Positions 1 to 7,703 are shown, numbered from the stretch's first letter. The stretch is 52,018 bases of DNA from Prevotella sp. (GCA_017478025.1 JAFVGZ010000005.1:1-52018), one strand, 5' to 3'. The notes: generated by a model not told the origin, from the sequence alone. Program-made: numbers and translations.

Positions 1-530
1 AATAGAGGCTCTTTTAGAGACCAAAATAAGTTGTTTTGGTTATGAAGGCAGTGAAGGTGAAGTGAATGTGAACTTTCTCACCTTCACCTTTCTAAACCTT
101 TGTTCCACATGATGTTACGAGCATTTAGTGAAGGTGAAGGTGATTTCTTAAAATTTCGCATTTTTTTTGCTTGCTAAGGGTCTTGGTTTCCGAAAAGGTG
201 CGAAAATACGAAAGAGTGCGAAAATTCTTCGCACATTGTTTATATATAGCGGTGCTCAGGCGCTTCGCGGAGTCTCTTAATTCTTCGCACATTGTTTATA
301 TTTAGCGGTGCTCAGGCGCTTCGCGGAGTCTTCTAATTTCTTTCCAAAAATCCCAACCGCGCCAGCTTAATTATCCTAATTATAATAATTTCTTTCAAAA
401 AAACAAACCCCCTCTCATTTCTTTCCCCCTGTCACAAATTGTAAATTGTACATGGTAAATGGTACATGACGAAGCCTGTCACAAATTGTAAATTGTACAT
501 GGTAAATAGTACATGACATAGTTTCTTTCA
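1..530. repeat. Repeat-rich left intergenic region
   Basis: I see no gene here. The stretch is a mosaic of short repeats. GTGAAGGTGAAG-type runs sit near 53-67 and 128-143, with an inverted partner (CTCACCTTCACCTT) near 78-91. A 56-bp tandem pair occupies 225-280 and 281-336; each unit ends in the hairpin-prone word GGTGCTCAGGCGCTTCGCGG. A 47-bp tandem pair starts at 431 and 478 and carries AAATTGTACATGGTAAAT. The same words recur elsewhere in the window, in the spacers near 10.4, 17.9 and 39.8 kb. Confidence 0.8.
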
Positions 531-537
531 AAAAAAA

Positions 538-571
538 TTTGGATACTTCATTTATTTTGTTTACTTTTGCC
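538..571 (+). promoter_or_regulatory. Bacteroidota-type promoter for the 44-residue ORF
   Basis: TTTG at 538-541, 20 bases, then TACTTTTG at 562-569 is a full match to the TTTG-N19/20-TAnnTTTG layout. The last 29 bases (543-571) recur exactly at 747-775, upstream of the nucleotidyltransferase gene. Confidence 0.75.
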
Positions 572-610
572 TCGCTATACAGAATTAATTACGACAAAGA
601 GCACTACTGC

Positions 611-745
611 ATGAAAACGAAATCAGAAATAATGGCAAGGCTTCGCCAATCAATAGCCAAGAAGAAGGCTTGGCTGGAGAAGAGCGATGAAGAACTTTCA
701 CGCATCTACGCAGAACGTCACGGAACGCCCATCGTCGTTGGCTAA
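611..745 (+). CDS. Small hypothetical protein, 44 residues
   Basis: I do not recognise this protein. It begins MKTKSEIMARLRQSIAKKKA, is lysine- and arginine-rich in the first half, and ends in HGTPIVVG. The ATG at 611 is preferred over the upstream in-frame ATG at 539, because 539 falls inside the -33 box of the promoter at 538-571, which leaves about 40 bases of leader. It lies directly upstream of a MNT-type nucleotidyltransferase behind an identical promoter repeat, so it may belong to the same small module, but nothing in its sequence gives a function. Confidence 0.5.
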   Translation: MKTKSEIMARLRQSIAKKKAWLEKSDEELSRIYAERHGTPIVVG

Positions 746-746
746 C

Positions 747-775
747 ATACTTCATTTATTTTGTTTACTTTTGCC
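747..775 (+). promoter_or_regulatory. Second copy of the 29-bp promoter repeat
   Basis: This is an exact 29-base repeat of 543-571, including TACTTTTG at 766-773. No TTTG lies at the matching upstream position; GTTG at 737-740 is the closest. It starts two bases after the stop of the 44-residue ORF and ends 16 bases before the next start codon. Confidence 0.6.
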
Positions 776-791
776 ACATCATTTGCATCCT

Positions 792-1094
792 ATGAAACAG
801 ACAAACGAATACATAGACCTCATCAAGGCTCACTCAGAAGAGTTGCGCACTCAGTTTGGGGTACGTCAGCTGCGCCTATTCGGATCTGTGTCCCGTGGAG
901 AGCAGCATGAGGGCAGTGATGTGGACGTTTGTGTTGACATGGCACCTCGGATATACCTCGTTTCTCGTCTGCAGCGCTATCTTGAACAGCTGCTGGGCTG
1001 CAACGTAGATGTTATCAGGAAACACAAACACATGAACCCCTATTTACTTCAAAACATTGAAAATGACGGAATCTATGTTTTTGGAGAAGCATGA
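792..1094 (+). CDS. MNT-type nucleotidyltransferase (HEPN/MNT antitoxin-like)
   Basis: A 100-residue protein of the minimal nucleotidyltransferase family. The active-site signature GSVSRGEQHEGSDVDVCVD is clear at about residues 32-50: GS, then RG, then the metal-binding SDVD. In this family such proteins act as antitoxins that modify or neutralise a HEPN RNase toxin encoded just downstream. The start at 792 gives the usual family length. The stop TGA at 1092-1094 overlaps an ATG at 1091, the coupling expected for a HEPN partner, but that partner is broken here. The antitoxin therefore looks intact and orphaned. Confidence 0.8.
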   Translation: MKQTNEYIDLIKAHSEELRTQFGVRQLRLFGSVSRGEQHEGSDVDVCVDMAPRIYLVSRLQRYLEQLLGCNVDVIRKHKHMNPYLLQNIENDGIYVFGEA

Positions 1095-1155
1095 TAGAAT
1101 AAGATATACCCTTAAGCAGATAAATACTGCAATCCGCCATAAAGTATTTCCTTGA
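1091..1155 (+). pseudogene. Frameshifted, truncated HEPN (DUF86-like) toxin remnant
   Basis: The ATG at 1091 overlaps the stop of the nucleotidyltransferase gene but reads M-I-E and stops. One base out of frame, from 1099, the DNA encodes IRYTLKQINTAIRHKVFP followed by TGA at 1153-1155. The first part resembles the amino-terminal helix of HEPN/DUF86 toxins (MID-x-IRxxLxQI). A single-base deletion would explain the frameshift, and the rest of the domain is missing. This is inference from a short stretch of similarity plus gene order. Confidence 0.5.
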
Positions 1156-1373
1156 CGTGCTTTAGAGCATTATGTGCGAAGGTTTTTCCTCCACTTGTAT
1201 AGGCTTCAGAGTGTGTTGTATTCGTGAAATTCTTGCTCCACGCAGTTACGCAAGCGTCCCAAGGGCCGAGCGCGTGCTCCACGTTGTTACGCAAGCGTCC
1301 CATAGGGCCGAGCGCGTGGTAATCTTTTCCGTTCCGTTATCATATCTTTCCGCTAGCACACCTTTTTTCTTAT
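1156..1373. repeat. Intergenic repeats before the surface-protein leader
   Basis: No gene is supported. Two tandem copies of a short palindromic word (GTTACGCAAGCGTCCC then GGGCCGAGCGCGTG) lie near 1245-1276 and 1285-1319. Variants recur at about 7070-7100, 11469-11500 and 11511-11550. The ACGCAAGCGT part is self-complementary. Confidence 0.6.
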
Positions 1374-1404
1374 TTTGTCAGTTCAAAAAAACTTTGTAAC
1401 TTTG
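1374..1404 (+). promoter_or_regulatory. Promoter of the large surface-protein gene
   Basis: TTTG at 1374-1377, 19 bases, then TAACTTTG at 1397-1404: a complete Bacteroidota vegetative promoter. The first good start codon downstream is at 1901, so it predicts an untranslated leader of nearly 500 bases. Confidence 0.7.
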
Positions 1405-1409
1405 CCCCG

Positions 1410-1900
1410 ATGCATGTGATGTGCAGACAACAGACAAAAAACTATAATCATTCAAACTATAATCATATAACCCCAGTCTCGCAGGCTGTAAATCCCTGAC
1501 AAGGAGTGCCCTCACGGGCAGCGCTCGGCATCCCGTCAGGGTAACGCTTTCGCAAGAAAGAAATCAAGCAAAATTCTCTAATTCTCTAATTCTTGACTAT
1601 TATTGAAAGATTTGGAAGATTTGGAAAGATTTGAAAGATTTCTCGCCATTAGGCGACTAAAAACAAGGAGTGCCCTCACGGGCAGCGCTCAGCATCCCGT
1701 CAGGGTGACGCCTTCGCAAGAAAGAAATCAAGCAAAATTCTCTAATTCTCTAATTCTTGACTATTATTGATAAGATTTGCATAGATTTCTTTGCGAGCAA
1801 AGCGAGTAAACTCAATCACTCGCCATTAGGCGACAAAAAACTACCAAGGCTTAAACTATAATCAATTAAAAACTATAATCATTCAAAAAATCAAAAAACT
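1410..1900 (+). repeat. Long leader with a 164-bp direct repeat
   Basis: Two near-identical units start at 1500 and 1664. Each opens with CAAGGAGTGCCCTCACGGGC, continues through a GC-rich hairpin-forming part and an AATTCTCTAATTCTCTAATT run for about 107 bases, diverges, and converges again on CTCGCCATTAGGCGAC. The words AAACTATAATCATTCAAA flank the pair on both sides (about 1438-1470 and 1853-1890), as if the repeats were inserted into or duplicated with a shorter leader. No ORF of credible length lies in it. Confidence 0.7.
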
Positions 1901-4588
1901 ATGAAACAAACAAGACTATTGAGAACGCTCCTCGTGGCATTATGTCTGCTCACGGGGACAAGTAGTGTGTGGGCGGATGCCACCAATTTTGGCTCTAGTA
2001 CGAAGGACAAAAGTCCATGGGATGACAACTACCGTTCATCTACATACACAATTTCAAAAGGAACAAGCAAAACGCTGAATTTCACGATTGAAACTAATAC
2101 ATCTGAAGAAACGTGGCAAAAGTATTGGAACTGGATCTTAGAAGCAAAATGCGGCACATATTGGCTTGACACTCGTGGTGATGATGTCGCTGGTGAAACT
2201 TGGTGCGGAAACGGCTTGTCGCCCGTATCTACCTATAGTGATAATTTTGCGACAGCATTCACACGTGAGAACATGGATGGTGCCACTGTCGCTTTGAATG
2301 TCACTCGCGATGCAAACAATAATGTCGTTATCACATCAACATCAACTAAGCAAGGAACGACATGGTGGAAAAAGGTATCTTTTACGCTACCAGTTGATGA
2401 TGACTTAACATTTAATATGACAGCTGAATACAGTTATGGTACTATTTTAAGTTTTCTGCCTGCAGGCTCTACTATGTCATATGACTTTACATCATTTACA
2501 AATCAGTCTCTCGACAATTCAGGAGTCACTGCAGTTACTGCCAACAGCATCAATTACATTTACCCCACCCAATTAAGAGAAGAACTTGGTTCACGCTTCG
2601 CCTTCCGTTACAATGCAGGACATTGGGATATTGCTTCAGGATTAAAATGGACAACCACAAACAAAAAAGATGACGATTTCACCATACTTAATGTTAAAGC
2701 GGGAGATGTTGTCACACTAACGACAACAAGTGGAACTGTGTTTGCACGAGTTGCTAATCAAATAACAGGAACACACTATGCTGGAACTGATCAAATGAAA
2801 GAAAACACAATAGCTACTGGTGATTTACCTCAGTGGGGCGTATTAATTTCTGGACAGCCCTATACGGTGAAGGCAAATGGTAATCTATATCTGCAAGCTA
2901 AGAGAAATAATTGGACTTCAGCTGACGGAAACATCAAAGCTATAGATGTAGATTATACTGTAATATCAAATATAACTATAACTACAGCAGCATTAGAAAG
3001 TGTAACATCTCCCTCGATTTCTTCTGCAGTTGACGGAGCTAAACGCACTATCACAATTACCCCAGGTGTTTCAAGTGTCTATAGTGGCACGACAACACGC
3101 TATACCTTAGACGGAACAGTTCCAACATCCACCTCTGAGAAATACACCGCTCCATTCCAAATAGAAGAAACCAAGACCATCAAAGTTATAACCATTAGTA
3201 ACTCTTCTGAAAAGACGGAATCGGACATTGCGACTCAAGAGGTCACAGCAGGCGAAGCAATAACCTTAAATGCTCCTACAGTCACAATGGACTTGAACGC
3301 TGTTGGTAACTATTATGTGCCTACCTACAATTTCAGCTCCGACCAAAGTAGCCTTGGCGAATACACTCCAGCTTCTGCAACAATTTCTTATTCTGTTGCT
3401 GGCGATGAATCTATCGAGGGAAACAGTTTCACACCGACTACTAAAGGTGGCACTGTGACCGTCACCGTTTCTGCTGACGGATACACTTCGGCAAATACAG
3501 TGTTTAATGTACCTGCAATTGTATATAACAAGGTTACAACTTTAGACTTTACAACAGCTACGTATCCCGAAGGGACATATATCACAACAACATCACAGAA
3601 AGAAGGGAAAGCTTATGAAACTGGAAATAAGATACAACAGGATATTTATGCCGTTTCGGCTCCATCTGCACTAACGGGGTATATGGCGTTCCAAGGCGTA
3701 TATAATGGAACCTCAGGCTCCAAAGGATGGTGGATACGGTCTAATCAAGGTGGATTGTATACTCACGGTGCACCACGCTCAGCAGCTGTACTTGGAAGAA
3801 GTGCAAGTGATATCGTGGCATTCAACTGTTCACAGGACGCTGCAAATGTTATGACTTATCTGAATGGAGGCGGGGTTCCAGACGGTAACTACACCATGCT
3901 AAAAAGCAGCAACACGAAAACCTATTATGCAACGATGACAGCAGAAGGTAAGGTCGGCTTTTGTGGAAATAATACTGCAGGATACATTACTTCCATCGAT
4001 ATCTATTCACCTGTAAATACTATTCCTGCAGAAATCAGTACTGTTGGTGCTGCTACATTCGTAAGCAATTACGCTCTTGATTTTTCTAACGTAGCAGGTT
4101 TGGAGGCATATATCGCAACAACGCAGAATGGTGCAAATATTACATTTGACAAGGTTGGTGCTGTGCCAGCAGGCACACCGCTGTACCTAAGAGGTGCTAC
4201 CGCAGATGTACCTGTAGTGGCAAGTGCTGATGCAGTTGGTGAGAACCTGCTCGTTGCTGGTACAGGTGCAGCCGTAGCAAGTGAAGCAGGCGGTAAGTAT
4301 AACTTCATACTGAACAAGGTTGATGATGTGCTTGGCTTCTATTGGGCAGCAGGAAATACTGTAGCCGCGAATCGTGCATACCTGAGCCTCAGCGCTGATC
4401 CATTTGCTGGTGGTGGTGCTAAGGGCGTGAACATGATTTTCAACGGTGAGACAACAGGTATCTATTCCGTTGGCGCTCAGAGCAAGGAGGCAAACGTAAA
4501 GGGTATATACAACCTGCAGGGTCAGCGCGTGTATAATCCTACAAAGGGCCTCTACATCATTGATGGTAAGAAAGTTGTTATAAATTAA
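1901..4588 (+). CDS. Large secreted protein with chitobiase-C-like domain and Prevotella-type C-terminal tail
   Basis: An 895-residue exported protein. Residues 1-25 are a signal peptide (basic start, LLVALCLLTG core, cleavage after SVWA). A chitobiase/hexosaminidase C-terminal-like module lies at about 380-446: TTTRYTLDGTVPTSTSEKYT followed by a strand ending in TIKVITISNSS. This module is usually non-catalytic and common in Bacteroidota surface glycoproteins. The last 30 residues (GIYNLQGQRV, then GLYIIDGKKV) resemble the conserved tails of many Prevotella secreted proteins and loosely the type IX sorting domain. I see no catalytic domain. Its leader is unusually long and repeated. A 57-residue acidic protein follows 25 bases downstream. 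A surface-adhesive or carbohydrate-related role is only a guess. Confidence 0.75.
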   Translation: MKQTRLLRTLLVALCLLTGTSSVWADATNFGSSTKDKSPWDDNYRSSTYTISKGTSKTLNFTIETNTSEETWQKYWNWILEAKCGTYWLDTRGDDVAGETWCGNGLSPVSTYSDNFATAFTRENMDGATVALNVTRDANNNVVITSTSTKQGTTWWKKVSFTLPVDDDLTFNMTAEYSYGTILSFLPAGSTMSYDFTSFTNQSLDNSGVTAVTANSINYIYPTQLREELGSRFAFRYNAGHWDIASGLKWTTTNKKDDDFTILNVKAGDVVTLTTTSGTVFARVANQITGTHYAGTDQMKENTIATGDLPQWGVLISGQPYTVKANGNLYLQAKRNNWTSADGNIKAIDVDYTVISNITITTAALESVTSPSISSAVDGAKRTITITPGVSSVYSGTTTRYTLDGTVPTSTSEKYTAPFQIEETKTIKVITISNSSEKTESDIATQEVTAGEAITLNAPTVTMDLNAVGNYYVPTYNFSSDQSSLGEYTPASATISYSVAGDESIEGNSFTPTTKGGTVTVTVSADGYTSANTVFNVPAIVYNKVTTLDFTTATYPEGTYITTTSQKEGKAYETGNKIQQDIYAVSAPSALTGYMAFQGVYNGTSGSKGWWIRSNQGGLYTHGAPRSAAVLGRSASDIVAFNCSQDAANVMTYLNGGGVPDGNYTMLKSSNTKTYYATMTAEGKVGFCGNNTAGYITSIDIYSPVNTIPAEISTVGAATFVSNYALDFSNVAGLEAYIATTQNGANITFDKVGAVPAGTPLYLRGATADVPVVASADAVGENLLVAGTGAAVASEAGGKYNFILNKVDDVLGFYWAAGNTVAANRAYLSLSADPFAGGGAKGVNMIFNGETTGIYSVGAQSKEANVKGIYNLQGQRVYNPTKGLYIIDGKKVVIN

Positions 4589-4613
4589 GGAACCTCTAAA
4601 AAGAAATACTAAC

Positions 4614-4787
4614 ATGAAAAAAGAATATATAATGCCGCTCATCTATGTTCATGAGGTGAGACTATCCTCTCAGTTGATGTTTACTAGTGAAGTTCACAAC
4701 AAAAATGCTACAGGTGCAGGTCTCGCCAAAGGCGGCATGCTTTGGAGCGACGACGAGGATTTCGACTATGACTACGAGGAGGAGTAA
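4614..4787 (+). CDS. Small acidic protein, leader-like start, 57 residues
   Basis: Reads MKKEYIMPLIYVHEVRLSSQ, then LMFTSEVHNKNATGAGLAKG, then GMLWSDDEDFDYDYEEE. The KEYI-x-P opening, the aliphatic/acidic leader-like half and the aspartate/glutamate-rich end match a class of roughly 60-residue Bacteroidota proteins I know only as hypothetical. It starts 25 bases after the surface-protein stop and precedes a hairpin terminator, so it is probably cotranscribed. A damaged copy of its C-terminal half lies at 5055-5111, also followed by a similar hairpin. The layout resembles a precursor peptide (leader plus variable core), but no modifying enzyme is visible nearby. Confidence 0.6.
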   Translation: MKKEYIMPLIYVHEVRLSSQLMFTSEVHNKNATGAGLAKGGMLWSDDEDFDYDYEEE

Positions 4788-4920
4788 CCCCCTCTGACGT
4801 AGAACAGCAATACATAAGTATCGAAAGATACATAGTAAGTAAGGGCGGCGCAACGCTCTAAGTCCGCGAGGATGCACACAGCGCTGCCTGACACTAAGTT
4901 TAATAGTTAAATAATATAGG

Positions 4921-4958
4921 AAGCGGCGACTTGTCTAAGATGACAAGCCGCCGCTTTT
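4921..4958 (+). terminator. Hairpin terminator after the small acidic protein
   Basis: GCGGCGACTTGTC pairs with GACAAGCCGCCGC (one mismatch) across a 6-base loop, followed by TTTT. It closes the surface-protein and small-protein transcript. Confidence 0.7.
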
Positions 4959-4959
4959 G

Positions 4960-5042
4960 AACCTCTCCCCAGCCCTCCCCCAAGAACCTCTCCCCTGCCC
5001 TCCCCCAAGGGGAGGGAGACGTGAACTGCGAACCTCTCCCAA
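4960..5042. repeat. Intergenic copies of the AACCTCCCC palindromic element
   Basis: Copies begin at 4960, about 4985 and 5031 (AACCTCTCCCC, then AGCCCTCCCCCAAG; the second arm reads AAGGGGAGGGAGACGTGA). This is the same family found in frame inside gltB between 28.1 and 30.4 kb. Here it sits just upstream of, and may have disrupted, the decayed second small-protein copy. Confidence 0.7.
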
Positions 5043-5054
5043 GAACCTGTGAGC

Positions 5055-5111
5055 GCAGGCGATGGTCTCGCCAAAGGCGGCTGGTCCTGGAGTGATGAAC
5101 CAGAGGAGTAA
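5055..5111 (+). pseudogene. Degenerate second copy of the small acidic protein
   Basis: The frame at 5055-5111 encodes AGDGLAKGGWSWSDEPEE and a stop, parallel to GAGLAKGGMLWSDDEDF of the 57-residue protein. DNA identity is strong over GGTCTCGCCAAAGGCGGC. No leader half is present; its place is taken by palindromic repeats. A GTG at 5049 could start a 20-residue peptide but has no support. Most likely a decayed tandem duplicate. Confidence 0.55.
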
Positions 5112-5170
5112 CCTTTTGCGCTCCGCTGTGGGTTTGTCCTAAAAGGAGGACCAAGCGGAATAAACGTAAC

Positions 5171-5214
5171 GCGGCGACCTATCTGAAGTGACAGGTCGCC
5201 GCAGTTGTTTTGTT
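5171..5214 (+). terminator. Second hairpin, copy of the upstream terminator
   Basis: GCGGCGACCT pairs with AGGTCGCCGC across a 12-base loop, followed by a T-rich run. The stem repeats the GCGGCGAC start of the hairpin at 4921, so gene and terminator appear to have been duplicated together. Confidence 0.6.
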
Positions 5215-5269
5215 GCTGTTACGCCAAGGGGAAGAAAGGAGTATTGAGAGGGGATTTTTCTTATTTTAT

Positions 5270-5365
5270 AGAGAATAAAACTAAAAAAGTTTACAATTTT
5301 ATTTTCTATAAAGAATAAAATTACTATATTTGCACCAGATTTCCTTTATAAAAGAAGGAACTAAA
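5270..5365 (+). promoter_or_regulatory. Promoter region of the AAA/DUF4143 ATPase gene
   Basis: TATATTTG at 5325-5332 fits the -7 box; a matching -33 box is not clear. Upstream are two AT-rich direct repeats of the type TTTTATAGAGAATAAAA and TTTTCTATAAAGAATAAAA. Downstream, TTCCTT at 5341 pairs with AAGGAA around a TATAAAAG centre. The repeats could be operator sites; this is inference. Confidence 0.5.
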
Positions 5366-5369
5366 GCGT

Positions 5370-6578
5370 ATGGATATGATATTAAGGCAAAGCTATCTGA
5401 AGAAAATTGAGCGATATCTGGGTAAGGACACAATCATCATCATCACCGGACAGCGACGCATAGGCAAGAGCTATATCCTGCGTCAGCTTAGAGACAGGGT
5501 GGGCAAGGATGAGCAGTCGAATGTTATCTTCATAGACAAGGAGAAGCATGAGTTTGATGATATCAGGACATATCAGGATTTGAATGCCTACATTGACACA
5601 AGACTGGATAAGGGAAAGACCAACTATATCCTTATCGATGAGATTCAGGATATAGAGGAATTTGAAAAGAGTTTACGCAGCTATTATGAGGAGCCGAACG
5701 TGGAGATCATTGTCACCGGCTCAAACTCAAGAATGCTGAGCAGCGACTTGAGTACTGTAATCGGAGGACGATATAAAGAGATTTATATACAGGCATTGAG
5801 CTACGAGGAGTTTATGCAATTCCATCAACTGCCGGAATCGGATGACACACTCAGTAAGTATATACAGTTTGGGGGGTTACCAGGGCTGGTGAGAATAGGA
5901 CTTGACGAGCAGGATGCAGGAGAGTATCAGACGGATGTGTACCATACGGTGCTGCTGAAGGATATTATCCTGCGTAACCAAATACGCAATGTGCCGTTCA
6001 TAGAGAACCTGGTGCGATTTCTGGCTGACAATACAGGGAAGATTATGTCAGCTAATAGTATTGCCAAATATATGAAGTCGCAGGGAGGCAATGTCACCTC
6101 TGCTGCCATCATCAACTACACCAGGTTTCTGTGTGATGCCTATCTGATACACAAGGTGAACCGATATGACATGCATGGAAAGAGACTGTTTGAGAGTAAC
6201 GACAAGCTATACTTCGAGGACCACGGCCTCAGAAACACGCTGGCAGGCGGGGCACGTGAGGGTGATATAGAGAAAGTTATTGAGAACATCATCTACAGCC
6301 ACCTTATACGTCTGGGCTATGAGGTAACAGTAGGACAACTGCAGGCGGGAGAGATAGATTTTGTATGTAAAAAGCCCGCAGGTCACCGAGTGTACGTCCA
6401 GGCATCTTACGTCATATCTGACGATGCAACAAAAGAACGGGAGTTCGGCAACCTGCGAGCCATAAATGATAACTATCCGAAATATGTCATATCAATGACG
6501 CCGCTTGTCAGCAGGCAGGACTCTGACGGTATCACGCACTTGCATCTGAGGCGATTCCTGACAGAGGGTTTAGAATAG
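5370..6578 (+). CDS. AAA-family ATPase with DUF4143 C-terminal domain
   Basis: A 402-residue member of the AAA_14/DUF4143 ATPase family. Walker A GQRRIGKS lies near residue 28, Walker B ILIDEIQD near 90, and the VTGSNSRML sensor segment near 114. After a winged-helix-like middle, the C-terminal part has GEIDFVCKK followed by VYVQASY, the PD-(D/E)xK-like pattern of the family, with Q where active nucleases often have E. The start at 5370 gives MDMILRQSYLKK; an ATG at 5376 is equally possible. These proteins are common solitary genes in gut Bacteroidota and their role is not settled, although a toxin or mobile-DNA link is often suggested. Confidence 0.8.
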   Translation: MDMILRQSYLKKIERYLGKDTIIIITGQRRIGKSYILRQLRDRVGKDEQSNVIFIDKEKHEFDDIRTYQDLNAYIDTRLDKGKTNYILIDEIQDIEEFEKSLRSYYEEPNVEIIVTGSNSRMLSSDLSTVIGGRYKEIYIQALSYEEFMQFHQLPESDDTLSKYIQFGGLPGLVRIGLDEQDAGEYQTDVYHTVLLKDIILRNQIRNVPFIENLVRFLADNTGKIMSANSIAKYMKSQGGNVTSAAIINYTRFLCDAYLIHKVNRYDMHGKRLFESNDKLYFEDHGLRNTLAGGAREGDIEKVIENIIYSHLIRLGYEVTVGQLQAGEIDFVCKKPAGHRVYVQASYVISDDATKEREFGNLRAINDNYPKYVISMTPLVSRQDSDGITHLHLRRFLTEGLE

Positions 6579-6601
6579 ACCTCTATGCCCCCCTCAGCGC
6601 A

Positions 6602-6961
6602 TCACGCTGTGTCACGCTGGGCACTCTTGCGCGTCTTGCGCTGGCAGAAGCGCTGGCACTGGATGCAGACATCGTAGCCCAGCAGCGTGCCGAGGATGAA
6701 GTCCTCCTCGGGCGTTAGCTCGTAGAGCGGACGGGTGACGATGAGACGAATGGCATCAAGGCATTCTCGGCGCCCAAAATAGACGTTGATGTTACGGTTG
6801 CCAGCAGACTGAAGGACATAGTCGATCTTCTGGCTTTGCAGCCGCTCCGTTACGTAACTCTCTAATCGGCGCGAGCAGGTGTAGAGCACCATCTGGCGCA
6901 CACCCTTCTTGTACTCGTATATGTGGTTCATCAGAACCTTAAGGTCTATTGGCGTTAACAC
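6602..6961 (-). CDS. DUF2023 family protein (flavodoxin-associated)
   Basis: A 119-residue protein recognised as DUF2023: MNHIYEYKKGVRQMVLYTCS near the start and VYFGRRECLDAIRLIV in the middle. The C-terminal CIQCQRFCQRK holds three cysteines (CxxC plus one). In Bacteroidota this gene is regularly next to a flavodoxin gene, as here (flavodoxin ends at 7209 on the same strand, about 250 bases upstream). The pairing suggests a partner or regulator of flavodoxin under iron limitation, but no biochemical role is known to me. The start could be the Met at residue 11 instead. Confidence 0.75.
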   Translation of the reverse strand: MLTPIDLKVLMNHIYEYKKGVRQMVLYTCSRRLESYVTERLQSQKIDYVLQSAGNRNINVYFGRRECLDAIRLIVTRPLYELTPEEDFILGTLLGYDVCIQCQRFCQRKTRKSAQRDTA

Positions 6962-7208
6962 AAAGGCAAATTAACAAATTAGCGAATTAACAAATTAACG
7001 AATTAACAAATTACGTTTTAACCCTGCATTATAGCCGCCCCTTATCAAGGGGCTCTAAATGCTCCACGATGTTACGCAAGCGTCACAAAGTGCCGAGCGA
7101 ACGAATTAACGAATTATGAATTTTGCATTTTGAATTTTGCATTTTGCATTATGCATTTTGAATTTTGCATTTTGAATTTTGCATTTTGCATTATGCATTG
7201 TGCATTAA
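6962..7208. repeat. AT-rich repeats between flavodoxin and DUF2023 genes
   Basis: AAATTAACGAATTAAC-type repeats (6966-7015), one ACGCAAGCGT element (7070-7100), then about 90 bases of alternating GCATTTTGAATTTT and GCATTATGCATT words. Similar AATTATGCATTATGAATT words fill gaps at 11655-11690, 17105-17175, 22905-22932, 24655-24680 and 26120-26165. No gene. Confidence 0.7.
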
Positions 7209-7703
7209 TCAAAGCGATGGGGATATCTGTGCTATCCAGGCGTTGATGCGGTCATCGGTCTTATAGTCTTCGTTGACATCATCCAGTGGCAGACCGACGA
7301 AGCGGCCATCTACTACTGCGGTGCTGTCATCGAAGGTGTAGCCTTCGGTGGGTACCTGACCTATGATGTGTGCGCCGCTATCCTTGATGGCATCGTATAT
7401 CTCGCCTATGCCGCCAACGAAGGTATCAGCGTATGACTCACAGTCACCACAACCGAAGAGGGCTATGGTCTTGCCAGACAGGTCGGCAGACTGCAACACC
7501 TTGATGCCGTCATACCAGTCATCCTGCACCTCGCCTGCACCCCATGTGGAGGTGCCGAGGATGAGATTATCTGCGGCAGCAATGGTAGAGGCTTTCATAT
7601 CCTGAACATCAATTACTTCTGCACCCAGCGCGGTGCCAATCTTGTTTGCTATGGCCTCACATGTTCCAGTGGACGAGCCATATACTACTATTGTTCTCTT
7701 CAT
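7209..7703 (-). CDS. fldA: Flavodoxin
   Basis: A 164-residue long-chain flavodoxin, a soluble FMN electron carrier that replaces ferredoxin when iron is scarce. The FMN phosphate loop GSSTGTCEAIANKIG is at residues 9-23, the first isoalloxazine loop TSTWGAGEVQDDWYDG near 55, and the long-chain segment FGCGDCESYADTF near 87. The start at 7703 (MKRTIVVYGSS) matches the family; the longer frame upstream is noncoding. On the opposite strand at 7782-7789, CAAAATTA gives a minus-strand TAATTTTG -7 box about 80 bases upstream. DUF2023 follows downstream. Confidence 0.95.
   Translation of the reverse strand: MKRTIVVYGSSTGTCEAIANKIGTALGAEVIDVQDMKASTIAAADNLILGTSTWGAGEVQDDWYDGIKVLQSADLSGKTIALFGCGDCESYADTFVGGIGEIYDAIKDSGAHIIGQVPTEGYTFDDSTAVVDGRFVGLPLDDVNEDYKTDDRINAWIAQISPSL

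Noticed and set aside
1112-1399. Short frames on both strands after the MNT gene
   Set aside because: They overlap dispersed palindromic repeats and the HEPN remnant; no family recognised.
5370-6578. Defence-island membership of the AAA/DUF4143 ATPase
   Set aside because: No restriction, Cas or other defence gene is adjacent; it appears as a solitary gene.
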